From Bacteroidota bacterium (GTDB lineage: Bacteria > Bacteroidota > Bacteroidia > Chitinophagales > Chitinophagaceae), in the NCBI GenBank assembly GCA_018267705.1, contig JAFDXX010000004.1:248001-312000 (forward strand): a stretch of DNA of 64,000 bases, in the 5' to 3' direction. The notes beneath the pieces were generated by a model, which worked only from the letters and a program-made list of their open reading frames with translations, was not told the origin of the DNA and searched no databases. The position numbers and the translations under genes were made by a program. Below, piece by piece: positions 36,971 to 46,700 of the stretch (its first letter is position 1; each line of letters begins with the position of its first letter).

Positions 36971-38227
36971 ATGGAAACACATAAACAATTAAATATTGGA
37001 TTATTTGGATTTGGTGTAGTAGGAGAAGGGTTATATAAAGTATTGCAACAAACACCATCGTTAAAAGCAACCATAAAAAAAGTTTGTATAAAACATGCTA
37101 ACAAACAGCGTAATGCACCCGCATCTTTATTTACAACAGATAAAAATGATTTGTTATATGATGAAAATATAAATGTAATTGTTGAAGTAATTGATGATGC
37201 TAATGCTGCATTTGAAATTGTTTCAACAGCATTGAAAAATAAAAAAGCAGTTGTAAGTGCAAGTAAAAAAATGATAGCAGAACATTTGCCTGAAATTTTA
37301 CAATTGCAATTAGAAACTGAGCAACCGTTTTTATGTGAAAGTGCAGCTTGTGCTTCCATTCCTGTAATTAGAAATTTAGAAGAGTATTACGATAATGATT
37401 TGCTTCATTCAATAAAAGCTATTGTAAATGGTTCTACTAATTTTATTCTTACAAAAATTATTGAAGAAAATTTAGCGTTTAATGATGCGTTATTGTTAGC
37501 ACAGCAATTGGGTTTTGCGGAAAGTAATCCGAAGTTAGATGTGGAAGGATTTGATGCAGTTAATAAATGGAGTATATTATTAAACCATGCGTATGGTATT
37601 GTTGAGCATCCTGATAATATTTTGTTTAACGGCATTCAGAATATTCAATTAACCGATGCAATGGTTGCTAAAGAAAAACATTTTGAAATAAAATTAGTTG
37701 CACAAGCACAAAAATTAAAAGATGGGAAAGTTGCTGCATTTGTATTGCCGCAATTTGTAAAACATGATGATCATTTAGCATTTGTAAAAAATGAATATAA
37801 CGGTGTTGTAATTGAAAGCGGTTTTGCCGATAAACAATTTTTTTATGGAAAAGGTGCCGGAAGTTTTCCTACGGCATCGGCTGTATTGAGTGATATTGCT
37901 GCATTGCGTTATGGCTATAGATATGAGTATAAAAAATTATATCATCATAAACCACATGAATTATCGAGAGATTTTTATGTGAAAGTGTATGTGAGTTTTG
38001 ATGATTGGAAATTTATTCCGAAAGAAAAATTTGAATGGATAGAAGAGTGGCATGCAGGTGAAGAAAGAAAATATTTAGTTGGTGTGTTGCATGCAAAAGA
38101 ATTGTTTAATAATGATTGGTGGAAAGAAAATAATACATCGTTAATATTATTCTCCGAACCAATTATTGAAAATGTTGATATTGTTAAACTTAAAAAACGG
38201 AGCCTTGAATTGGCAGGAGTTGAATAA
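36971..38227 (+). CDS. hom: Homoserine dehydrogenase
   Basis: The 418-aa protein opens with a Rossmann motif (IGLFGFGVVGEGLYKVLQ). It shows the family signature in NGSTNFILTKI and LGFAESNPKLDVEGFDAVNKWSILLN, where the conserved Asp and Lys of the catalytic site lie. It reduces aspartate semialdehyde to homoserine, the branch point to methionine and threonine. The C-terminal 90 residues are not an obvious ACT domain by eye. Its position behind the riboswitch-controlled trans-sulfuration gene suggests methionine-linked control, unless the 160-nt gap holds a separate promoter. Confidence 0.9.
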   Translation: METHKQLNIGLFGFGVVGEGLYKVLQQTPSLKATIKKVCIKHANKQRNAPASLFTTDKNDLLYDENINVIVEVIDDANAAFEIVSTALKNKKAVVSASKKMIAEHLPEILQLQLETEQPFLCESAACASIPVIRNLEEYYDNDLLHSIKAIVNGSTNFILTKIIEENLAFNDALLLAQQLGFAESNPKLDVEGFDAVNKWSILLNHAYGIVEHPDNILFNGIQNIQLTDAMVAKEKHFEIKLVAQAQKLKDGKVAAFVLPQFVKHDDHLAFVKNEYNGVVIESGFADKQFFYGKGAGSFPTASAVLSDIAALRYGYRYEYKKLYHHKPHELSRDFYVKVYVSFDDWKFIPKEKFEWIEEWHAGEERKYLVGVLHAKELFNNDWWKENNTSLILFSEPIIENVDIVKLKKRSLELAGVE

Positions 38228-38255
38228 TTTTTTGTACAGTTGTTTTTAGTGAAAT

Positions 38256-38278
38256 GCCCTGCTATTATATAGCAGGGC
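38256..38278. terminator. Terminator between homoserine dehydrogenase and the M28 pseudogene
   Basis: A perfect 9-bp GC-containing stem (38256-38264 with 38270-38278) with a 5-nt loop and a T-rich tail lies between two convergent units. Confidence 0.85.
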
Positions 38279-38286
38279 TTATTTCT

Positions 38287-39940
38287 TTATTTTGTTTTTT
38301 CTCTTATTGCTTTAAATTCTGAACCACTTTTCCATTGAGGCCATGATGTTTCATTTGCAATTTTCTTTCCTACCATAAATAATAATTGTAAATCTTGAAT
38401 ACCACCATCAAAAGTCCATGTAGGATTAAATTCATCTGCCGGGCGATGATAACGATTGTTAGTATAATCATCATCTAATTTTTTACCATATTCTTTTCCT
38501 TTTCCAACAACATCAATACCACTTTCACAATCTAATGCGGGCACACCAACTTTTGCAAAACAAAAATGATCTGATCGGTAATAATATCCTGCTTCGGGGT
38601 GTGCTTCGGCTGATACATATCTGTTTTGTTTTTTTGCAGCTTCAATTAAATAACCTTCTAAATCATTTTGCCCTTGTCCTATAATTGTTATATCATTTGT
38701 TTTTTCTCCCGGATTAATTCCATCCATATTAATATTAGCAACGGTTTTTGCTAAAGGATATATAGGATGTTGTGCATAATAAGCAGAGCCTAATAAACCT
38801 TGTTCTTCTGCTGTTACAAATAAAAATACAATGGTTCGTTCAGGTTTTTCTTTTAAACTTTTAAAGGCTAAAGGCTCTTGCTATTTCTAATAATCCTGCT
38901 GATCCACTGGCATTATCTAATGCACCATTATAAATTGAATCGCCTTTTTCATCTTTTTTACCAATGCCAAAGTGATCCCAATGTGCTGTGTAAATAATAT
39001 ATTCATCGGGTCTTTTACTTCCGGTAATTTTTCCAATTACATTGTGTGAAGTATTGAATACTGATTTCACTTTTACATTTAAAGAAAATTTTTCTCCTAA
39101 ATCAACCGCCTTAAAAGTGTTTTTATTAGCACTCACAATTAATGAAGTATCTTTTCCTGCAGCAGCAAATATTTTTTTAGCAGCATCTGCAGAAACCCAT
39201 CCTTGCAATGCCAGAGGTTTGGTAGAAGCATCTTTTGATGCTAAATATAAATTAGAACTACCCCATGAATTTTGAATAACATTAAACGGATAAGATGCAG
39301 CTTCTGTGTTGTGAATAATGAAACATGCTTTTGCACCTTGCCTTGCTGCTTCTTCATATTTATATGTCCATCTTCCGTAATACGTCATTGTATTACCCTT
39401 AAAAATACTGGTATCTACACCAAAGCCGGGATCATTCACTAATACTAAAACAATTTTTCCTTTTACATTAATGTTAGCATAATCATTCCAATTATATTCG
39501 GGTGCTACAACGCCATAACCCGCAAATATTACTTCGTCATTTTGTAAAGAAATTAATGAGTCTGTATTTTGAGTTGTTACAACAAAGTCAGTTAAGTTTT
39601 TTAATTCAAAATTTCCTTTGGCAGATTGTACTTTCATTACTGCATCTGCTTTTGGTGTAATTTCTACTAATGGCACATCTTAAATATAGCTGGCACCATT
39701 ACCTGCTTCTATATCCATTTGTTTGAATTGATTTTGTAGGTAATCAATTGTTCTTTTTTCGCCCAAAGAAAAAGGCCTACGACCTTGAAAAGAATCTGAT
39801 GCTAACATTTTTATATGCACCAGCATACTGTCTTTATTAAATGATGCAAGTCCATCATCGGTTGTGTTATTATTTTGTTTGCATGATTGAATGGATAAGA
39901 ATAATCCCATTGCACAAACAGATAAAATTATTTTTTGCAT
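38287..39940 (-). pseudogene. M28-family zinc peptidase, disrupted by a nonsense codon and a 7-bp duplication
   Basis: Three minus-strand ORF pieces (39940-39680, 39676-38861, 38727-38287) are consecutive parts of one secreted M28 aminopeptidase. The start at ATG 39938-39940 gives a lipoprotein signal (LSVCAMGLFLSIQSCKQ). Lesion 1 is an in-frame TAA at 39680-39682, where a CAA (Gln) would restore ...ASYIQDVPLVEI. Lesion 2 is a tandem duplication of the 7-mer AAAGGCT (plus strand 38863-38869 and 38870-38876), which shifts the frame inside ...EIARAFKSLKEKPERT. Removing it restores a continuous 548-codon frame through TAEEQGLLGS and RSDHFCFAKVG. Metal ligands such as HWDHFG and LDNASG are otherwise intact, so decay looks recent. 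Confidence 0.93.
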
Positions 39941-40011
39941 GTGTATAGTTTTGACCAAGTAATTATTTTACTATAAAAAAATAATTACTACTTAAAAAGC
40001 CTTTGCTTTCT

Positions 40012-40019
40012 TACATTTG
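40012..40019 (+). promoter_or_regulatory. Putative -7 element (TACATTTG) of the PAP2 gene
   Basis: TACATTTG is a full match to TAnnTTTG. It overlaps a possible TTG start at 40017, which argues that translation begins at the ATG at 40029 instead. No -33 partner is clear. Confidence 0.45.
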
Positions 40020-40028
40020 ATTTATTGT

Positions 40029-40658
40029 ATGCACAAACTCAACATCAAACAGTTTAAAACAGCAACATTTCTTACACTAGGTTTAGGAGTAAGTATTTTT
40101 ATACTGAATTATTTTATTGGTACGAATAATTTTTTCCTTTTATTAAATACCAATTTAGGAATTGTAGCCGACTATTTTTTTCATTATTATACTTATTTGG
40201 GCGATGGTGTTTTTTGGATACCCGTTTTATTGATAGTTTATTTTTATAAAAGAGAATATTTAATATTAGTTATAGCTGCTATACTTTTTTCAACGGTATT
40301 TACACATATATTTAAAAATTGGTTAATGCAAGGAGAGCCTAGACCCACAAAAGCTATTACCGATTTAAGTTTAATTCATGTTGTTAAAGGAGTAGCATTA
40401 CATAGTATTGATAGTTTTCCATCGGGACATAGCACAACTGCATTTTGTTTTTATTTATTGACTTGTTTATTTTTTAATAAAAAATGGGTTGTTGTAATAG
40501 GTTTAATTTTTGCATTATTAGTTGGCTATTCAAGAATTTATTTAGCCCAACACTTTCCCAGAGATGTTGCAGGTGGAATGTTGGTGGCTGTTATTTCAAT
40601 AGCACTTTCAATAAAAATTCAATCCATTGATTGGGCATCTCGCTATTCTAAAAAGTAA
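40029..40658 (+). CDS. PAP2-superfamily phosphatase, membrane-bound
   Basis: The start at ATG 40029 gives a 209-aa protein with about five or six transmembrane helices. The PAP2 acid phosphatase signatures appear as KNWLMQGEPRP, PSGHSTT and SRIYLAQHFPRD, which hold the catalytic His and Asp and the phosphate-binding Arg residues. Members remove phosphate from lipid phosphates such as phosphatidic acid or undecaprenyl pyrophosphate on the outer face of the inner membrane. The lipid cannot be chosen here. It is divergent from the peptidase pseudogene, with 88 nt between the starts. Confidence 0.9.
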   Translation: MHKLNIKQFKTATFLTLGLGVSIFILNYFIGTNNFFLLLNTNLGIVADYFFHYYTYLGDGVFWIPVLLIVYFYKREYLILVIAAILFSTVFTHIFKNWLMQGEPRPTKAITDLSLIHVVKGVALHSIDSFPSGHSTTAFCFYLLTCLFFNKKWVVVIGLIFALLVGYSRIYLAQHFPRDVAGGMLVAVISIALSIKIQSIDWASRYSKK

Positions 40659-40675
40659 AAAAGTTTAATTTTTTC

Positions 40676-40705
40676 TTTGTATTTTAAGAAATAATACTAT
40701 TTTTA
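40676..40705 (+). promoter_or_regulatory. Putative promoter of the 45-aa membrane protein
   Basis: TTTG at 40676-40679 and TATTTTTA at 40698-40705 (one mismatch from TAnnTTTG) have an 18-nt spacer. The ATG follows 21 nt later. Confidence 0.4.
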
Positions 40706-40726
40706 CGGTGTAAAACCAATCAATCC

Positions 40727-40864
40727 ATGAAGAATCAAAATCAACCTACACAGGTTATTGCAAAGCCTGCTAAACATTCCAAAACTAGAACGGTTATTAT
40801 TTTTGAAATTATTGTTTATGTATTAGTTGTTGCTTTTTGGACACACTTTATTATGCATTTGTAA
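40727..40864 (+). CDS. Small single-pass membrane protein (45 aa)
   Basis: An ATG ORF encodes a polar, basic N-terminus (MKNQNQPTQVIAKPAKHSKTR) and one transmembrane helix (VIIFEIIVYVLVVAFWTHFIM). A promoter-like pair sits just upstream, and the ORF fills the gap between the PAP2 and enoyl-CoA hydratase genes. The positive-inside N-terminus and single helix are typical of small membrane regulators or subunits. No family is recognised and the function is unknown. Confidence 0.6.
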   Translation: MKNQNQPTQVIAKPAKHSKTRTVIIFEIIVYVLVVAFWTHFIMHL

Positions 40865-40945
40865 TTCTTTAAACATTTTTTTTTAATTTATTTATGACTA
40901 TTTTGTTATAGTCATTGGCTTTATATTTACTAAAATATTGTAGCC

Positions 40946-41722
40946 ATGCACAGTACTTTGTTAGTTGAATTAGTTAACGGCGTTTTTATCATCACTATTA
41001 ATAGACCCGATAAACTAAATGCTTTAAATAAAGATGTTTTTGCAGATTTGAATAAAGCATTAGATGAGGTTTATACAAACAATCAAATTCAATCGGTAAT
41101 TATTACGGGTTCGGGTTTAAAGGCGTTTGTTGCCGGTGCAGATATTAGTGAATTTGGTAATTTATCTGTTGAGCAAGGAAAGGCTTTAGCAAAAGCAGGT
41201 CAAGATACTTTTTTTAGAATTGAAAATTCGCCGAAACCAATTGTTGCTTGTGTAAATGGTTTTGCATTAGGCGGCGGTTGTGAGTTGGCTATGAGTTGCC
41301 ATTTTAGAATAGCAAGTATTAATGCTAAATTTGGCCAGCCTGAGGTTAATTTAGGTTTAATACCTGGTTATGGCGGCACACAACGTTTAGTGCAATTAAT
41401 TGGTAAAGGTAGAGCAATGGAGTTATTAATGAGTGCTGCAATGATTGATGCAACTACTGCATTTAATTATGGTTTAGTAAATTATGTTGTTGCTCAAGAA
41501 GAATTAATAAATAAAGCAAAAGAAATTCTTACTGTAATAAACACTAAAGCTCCATTAGCAGTTGCAGGCTGTATTACCAGTGCTAACGCAGTGTTTAATG
41601 AAAATGAAAATGGATTTGCAGTAGAAGTAAATGAATTTGGTAAATGCTTTGGAACTGAAGATATGAAAGAAGGAACTACAGCATTTTTAGAAAAACGAAA
41701 AGCAAGTTTTAAAGGAAAATAG
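40946..41722 (+). CDS. Enoyl-CoA hydratase/isomerase (crotonase family)
   Basis: At 258 aa it matches crotonases. The oxyanion hole is formed by AGADISEF near residues 65-71 and ALGGGCELAM near 106-115. The two catalytic glutamates are expected in GGGCELAMS and GQPEVNLGLIPGYGG. The C-terminal EGTTAFLEKRKASFKG is the usual ending. It hydrates trans-2-enoyl-CoA in fatty-acid or amino-acid degradation. No other beta-oxidation gene is adjacent, so the pathway is not fixed. Its stop abuts the stop of the convergent GNAT gene with no gap. Confidence 0.92.
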   Translation: MHSTLLVELVNGVFIITINRPDKLNALNKDVFADLNKALDEVYTNNQIQSVIITGSGLKAFVAGADISEFGNLSVEQGKALAKAGQDTFFRIENSPKPIVACVNGFALGGGCELAMSCHFRIASINAKFGQPEVNLGLIPGYGGTQRLVQLIGKGRAMELLMSAAMIDATTAFNYGLVNYVVAQEELINKAKEILTVINTKAPLAVAGCITSANAVFNENENGFAVEVNEFGKCFGTEDMKEGTTAFLEKRKASFKGK

Positions 41723-42151
41723 TTACAAATCTTTTTCCATTACATAATGCGGAATGGTTACTTCTTCAAACTCGTTGCTTGCAATTTTGTAATCTAATTT
41801 TTCGTAAAAACCAACGGCAGATTTTCTGGCATGCATAGTAATTTTTTTATATCCTGCATCTCTTGCTACGTTTTCTGCAAAAGCCATTAAACTTCTTCCA
41901 ATACCTTTTCCTTGTAAACCAAAAATAACTGCCATTTGCCTTAGCCTAACAGTTCCTTCTGCAGTTTGGGTAAGTAGGCAGCATCCTTCTAAAACATCTT
42001 CATCAAAATATCCTAATAAAATATCATTTTTTTCTTTTTCCAATTCTTCATTAGTAAAAGAAAGGCCTAAAGGTGTACGAAGAATTTGCAATCTTAAATC
42101 AACCATTTGTTGGTATTCTTCAGTGCCGTAGTCAATAATTCTTAAAGGCAT
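41723..42151 (-). CDS. GNAT-family N-acetyltransferase
   Basis: The 142-aa protein has the GNAT core. A beta4 strand (VRLRQMAVI) leads into the acetyl-CoA pyrophosphate loop LQGKGIGRSLMAFAENVARDAG (Q/RxxGxG/A type). A C-terminal AVGFYEKLDYKI motif follows, typical of the ElaA/YjdJ-like small acetyltransferases. Substrate unknown. It is convergent with the enoyl-CoA hydratase gene and stands alone. Confidence 0.88.
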   Translation of the reverse strand: MPLRIIDYGTEEYQQMVDLRLQILRTPLGLSFTNEELEKEKNDILLGYFDEDVLEGCCLLTQTAEGTVRLRQMAVIFGLQGKGIGRSLMAFAENVARDAGYKKITMHARKSAVGFYEKLDYKIASNEFEEVTIPHYVMEKDL

Positions 42152-42325
42152 GTTAGGGGTTTAGTGTTACAATATAAACATCATTTCGAAAAAAATAAAA
42201 AAAATGCGTAACAATAGTTGTAATTAAATATTTAGGATAATTATTTTTAAGAATGAAACTATGTTTTCTGCGGAGAACATTATTTGCATGGTGTATGTTA
42301 TTTTTATTTCGAAATTATTTATAGA

Positions 42326-42976
42326 ATGACCAAAAAAGAACGCTACGTATTTGTAATAGATTATTTTCAGAAGCATTCACCTAATGCAGAAACAGAATTG
42401 TTGTACGATAATCCGTTTGAATTATTAGTTGCCGTTATTTTATCGGCTCAGTGTACCGATGTTCGTGTAAACCAAACTACTCCTGCTGTTTTTAGAAGAT
42501 ATCCAACTCCGCAAAAATTGGCTAAAGCAGATTTTGATGATTTGTTTCAATTAATAAAAAGTATTTCTTATCCTAACAATAAAACAAAACATTTAATAGG
42601 AATGGCTAATATGTTGTTAGAAAAATTTAATGCTGAAGTGCCTATGACGGTTGATGCATTAATACAACTACCCGGTGTTGGAAGAAAAACAGCCAATGTT
42701 GTAACAAGTGTAATTGATAAGCAACCTAATATGGCTGTAGATACACATGTGTTTAGAGTTAGTAATAGGATAGGTTTAACTACAAATGCAAAAACACCTT
42801 TAGCAACAGAATTGCAATTAGTAAAAAATATTCCAGAACAATTAATTCATAAAGCTCACCACTGGCTTATATTACATGGTAGATACGTTTGTATTGCCCG
42901 AAATCCGAAATGCAATATTTGCGGATTAAAAGAGGTTTGTAAATATTATGAAAAAATAAAAATTGAAAAACACTAA
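42326..42976 (+). CDS. nth: Endonuclease III
   Basis: The chosen start MTKKERYVFV at 42326 gives 216 aa, the usual length. An ATG 14 codons upstream adds a hydrophobic stretch without a family counterpart. The HhH motif LPGVGRKTANVV contains the catalytic Lys121, and Asp139 follows in VDTHVFR. The C-terminal 4Fe-4S cluster shows the exact C-X6-C-X2-C-X5-C spacing in CIARNPKCNICGLKEVC. It is a bifunctional DNA glycosylase/AP lyase for oxidised pyrimidines. Its last 4 nt overlap the convergent reductase gene. Confidence 0.95.
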   Translation: MTKKERYVFVIDYFQKHSPNAETELLYDNPFELLVAVILSAQCTDVRVNQTTPAVFRRYPTPQKLAKADFDDLFQLIKSISYPNNKTKHLIGMANMLLEKFNAEVPMTVDALIQLPGVGRKTANVVTSVIDKQPNMAVDTHVFRVSNRIGLTTNAKTPLATELQLVKNIPEQLIHKAHHWLILHGRYVCIARNPKCNICGLKEVCKYYEKIKIEKH

Positions 42977-43698
42977 CCGTATAGTTCTAAATGAATATCT
43001 TTTTTATCGTAACCTAAAGCAATGATGCGTTGTTTGGCTTCATCAATCATATTTTTCCATCCGCATAAATAAAACTTCGCAGGCCTTTTGTCATTGCTTA
43101 ATAATTTTTCATATACTTGATGTACATAGCCTTTATATTGCCCTTCGTGAACAACTTCTTCTCTTGAAAAAGTTGGATGATAAAAGAAATGGGCATGTGT
43201 ATTTTGTAATGCATTCAATTCATTAAAATATAAAGCATCTGCAAATTTTCTGCAGCCAAAAATTATATGAACATTTTTATGTTCAATATTAAAATTTTGT
43301 AAATGTTTTGCCATTGCTCTAAAAGGTGCAATGCCTGTACCGGTACATATTAAAAATAAATCTTTATCAATAATTTTAGGTAATGTAAACTTTCCTTGCG
43401 GGCCACGTAAGGTTAATTCGCTGCCAACAGAAACGTGGTTAAATAAATAAGTTGTACCTGCTCCGCCTTCTAACAAAACAATAATTAATTCAATAACGTT
43501 TGTTCCATTAGGAGCCGATGCAATTGAGTAGCTTCTCCATCTTTTATTTTTTTGCTCATGTATAGGTAAATCAAGCGTTACAAATTGCCCTGGTTCAAAA
43601 ACAAAATCATTCGTGTTTTGAATTTGAATAAAAAATTTTTTTGTAGATGGAGTTTCATCTTGTATATCAATTACTTTCCCTGTTGTCCATTCAAGCAT
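42973..43698 (-). CDS. FAD-binding oxidoreductase (ferredoxin-NADP reductase-like)
   Basis: The 241-aa protein has the two-domain FNR fold. The FAD-binding region is RWRSYSIASAPN (RxYS motif, near residues 53-64), with a second flavin segment GGAGTTYLFNHV. The NADP-binding motif GTGIAPFRAMAKHL is near residue 118, and a C-terminal YLCGWKNMIDEAKQ follows the CG motif used for hydride transfer. The partner may be ferredoxin or flavodoxin. It is convergent with nth and shares 4 bp with it, and is separated from the subtilase gene by a terminator. Confidence 0.9.
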   Translation of the reverse strand: MLEWTTGKVIDIQDETPSTKKFFIQIQNTNDFVFEPGQFVTLDLPIHEQKNKRWRSYSIASAPNGTNVIELIIVLLEGGAGTTYLFNHVSVGSELTLRGPQGKFTLPKIIDKDLFLICTGTGIAPFRAMAKHLQNFNIEHKNVHIIFGCRKFADALYFNELNALQNTHAHFFYHPTFSREEVVHEGQYKGYVHQVYEKLLSNDKRPAKFYLCGWKNMIDEAKQRIIALGYDKKDIHLELYG

Positions 43699-43744
43699 AA
43701 TTATCTTTTTAGCTAATATACAGTTTCACTTTTAATAAAGAAAT

Positions 43745-43770
43745 AAAAGCACAGTTTAAACTGTGCTTTT
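43745..43770 (-). terminator. Rho-independent terminator of the subtilase gene
   Basis: A perfect 11-bp stem (43745-43755 with 43760-43770) and a 4-nt loop begins with an A run that becomes the U tract on the minus strand. It lies just 3' of the subtilase stop. Confidence 0.85.
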
Positions 43771-43798
43771 ATAATAAAAAGAAGGTGTTACTGAATAT

Positions 43799-46700
43799 TT
43801 ATTTGGTTATTAAAACTTTTTGTCTGTACACTTTATTGCCTTGCTGCACTTTTAAAACATATATGCCTGCAGCCAAATTACTTACGTTGTATTGTTGATT
43901 AAACTTACCAACAAAATTGCTATAAGTATTACTGATAGAACTTGTGCCTACTGCATTTAGTAATTGCACATTTACATCGGCTTTTGTGTTGGTAGTAAAA
44001 TTTACATTTATTTGTGATGATGCAGGGTTGGGTGAAACAGTTAAACCTATTTCACTATTGTTTGCATTTATAACTGCTGTAATAGTTACTGTAATTGTGT
44101 TTGATGTTTTTTGGCAACCTAATGCATCTGTAACTACTACATAATATGAGCCTGATGCTGTTGCAGTATAAGAGGCACTGGTGGCTCCGCTAATAGATCC
44201 ACTTGCATTAAACCATTGTAATGTTCCTGAAGTAATATTACTGCTTAATACATTACCAGTTTGTGTTATAACAGGCGTAGGTGCTGTAGTTGGGGTAACT
44301 GCAATTCTATCACTTAACGAATCATATGTTACTAATTTCATATTATAAAGAAAATAATAATAATTATCTGGATTGGTTACTAAAGTGTTTGCAACTTGAA
44401 AAATATTTGCCGGCCCAATTGGATAAGGTGTAGGAGCGGGAACTGCATTATTCCTGTATATGCTTGTACCATTTAAACAATTAAAATAAACAAGATAACC
44501 GGTAGTGCCTGAGTAGGAATTATCAAAATGTAAATTCAAATAATGGTAAGCTCCAGTATCATTACTACTAGCATCTAAATTAGGATATACATCTAAAGTA
44601 ACAGTATCAGAAGGGCTTATGTAATACGAGTAACCACCGGAAGAGTTTTTAGTAGCAGGATGAATTCCAATACCTAATTTTCCAGCGGTGGTTGCATAAA
44701 TTTTTGCTGTTTCTAAAATTACGGGAACACCTGCTGTTACATATATGTAATTACCTACAAAAGAGTTATATCCACCGGTGCCGAATACTGTATTATTAGC
44801 AGGTCCCACCGTTACCCTTGCACCTGATGAAACATAAATTGGATTTGCTGTAGTATTTACAGCACCTGTAGTACCTGTAGCAATAGGTGTATTTGCATTT
44901 GCGGCATCATACCAAAAATAATTTCTTGATGTAACAGGGTTATTTACTTTATAGAAAACAGAAGGAGATGTACAAATTTCTGCAATAGCATTAGGTGCTG
45001 CTCCTTTTGCTCCGGTAGTAATAGTTTGGGTGAGTGTATCATTAGTATGGTTTTGATCTCCACTGATAGATTGTATAACTGTTATTGTATAAGTTGTTGC
45101 GGCAGAAAGTGTAAATGGAGTTTGAAATGTGTAGTTAATAGAATTTCCTGCAGTAACTGTACCCGGAAAGTTTCCGGTTAAAGTGGCTACTGTTGTACTT
45201 CCATTTTTAATAATAGCAGTAAGTGGAATATTGGTTTTATCAACTGATCCTACATTTCTAATAGATACTGCTAAGTATTGATTTGCATTAAATGTGCTTC
45301 CATTGGTTGGAGCTATTATTGAATTTACTGTTAAATCATTAGATGGATTTGAAACTAAAAGTCTGTAATCTTCAGTTTCGCCATTAGTATAAGTTCCTGT
45401 TGGATTGATTGTAGAAGCATCTGTTGTTTCAACTGTTACAATTCTCATTAACAAGGTATTTCCAATAGTTAAACCAGCCGGTGTACTAATAGAGGTTGTA
45501 TAAGTTTGAGAACCTCCACCTAATGTTCCGCTGGTTGCTACTAAATCTCCGGCATCTGTAAAAGATCCATTATTATTATAATCAATATAAACTTTTACAA
45601 TTTTGCTGGCAGTACTTCCATCGCAACTGCTTAATTGAATTGTAAGTGGAATAGTTTGATTTGCTTGAACTGATCCTGCAATATTTGTATAATCTCTATA
45701 AGTAGTACAGCCGGTTGTTGTTTTATTTGCAATGCCTGCAAAATTAACGCTATCAATTCTTGTACCTGCACTACTTGTTGCACTTGAGGTTGCATAAGCA
45801 GTTCCGCCAATTCCACTAATAATTAGAGAAAAAGGTTGTGTGCCTCTTACAAGAGCTCCTTTATTAGAAACAGTAATGGTGTATGTTTTTCCCGGAATTG
45901 TACTATCAACTAATACTTGTTCAACCGTATTTAAATTATCATCTCCTTTTGTGGCTGCTGCAGTAGGATTGTTAGGGTTTAAAATCCAAGGGTAATAAGT
46001 TGAACTGCCTTGTGCAATTCTCAAATCAAGATCATGTACCAATTTAGGAGTAGGATTGTTGAGTACATTAGTATTATCTACAGTTCCGGTAGGGTCACTC
46101 CATACAATAGTTGCTTTTAATGGACCACTACCCGATGCAACTACAGATATGGTGTATGGTGTACCGCTAGTTAAAGTTTTTTCAATAATTGTATCTGTTT
46201 TTTGGTTGTATGAAGAAGTAATAACAGATGTAGCTTTTAATACATTTAATAATCCGTACCCAAATTTATAATCAGGCCCATTTGTGGTGCCTGCTTCATC
46301 TGCGGTATGAATAGCTAATGCTTTTAAAGTAGCTCCTTTCATAAACAAACCCGGATGTTTTTGGTTATAATATTCTTGTACTAATAATAGAGAGCCTGCT
46401 GCATTGGGTGATGACATTGATGTGCCGCTTTCTGCCTCGTACGCTGTATTAGAGGTAGATATAGTTGAAACTACATTTACGCCATCTGCAACAATATCCG
46501 GTTTAATTCTTCCATCATCTGTAGGGCCCCAACAACTAAAATCAGCTATTTTAACATCTGAAGGAGAATTGTATCCTGAAGGAATACCCGAAACAGCACC
46601 AACTGTAATCATGTTTTTAGCAACTTGCCCACCCCCTACAGAACCATAAGTTGGGTTAGAACTAAATCCTGCTGTTCTTGTTCTTACAGCAGAACCATTA

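Noticed and set aside
38287..39958. Three separate small genes in the M28 region
   Set aside because: The pieces align end to end as one peptidase, and the breaks are explained by one stop codon and one 7-bp duplication.
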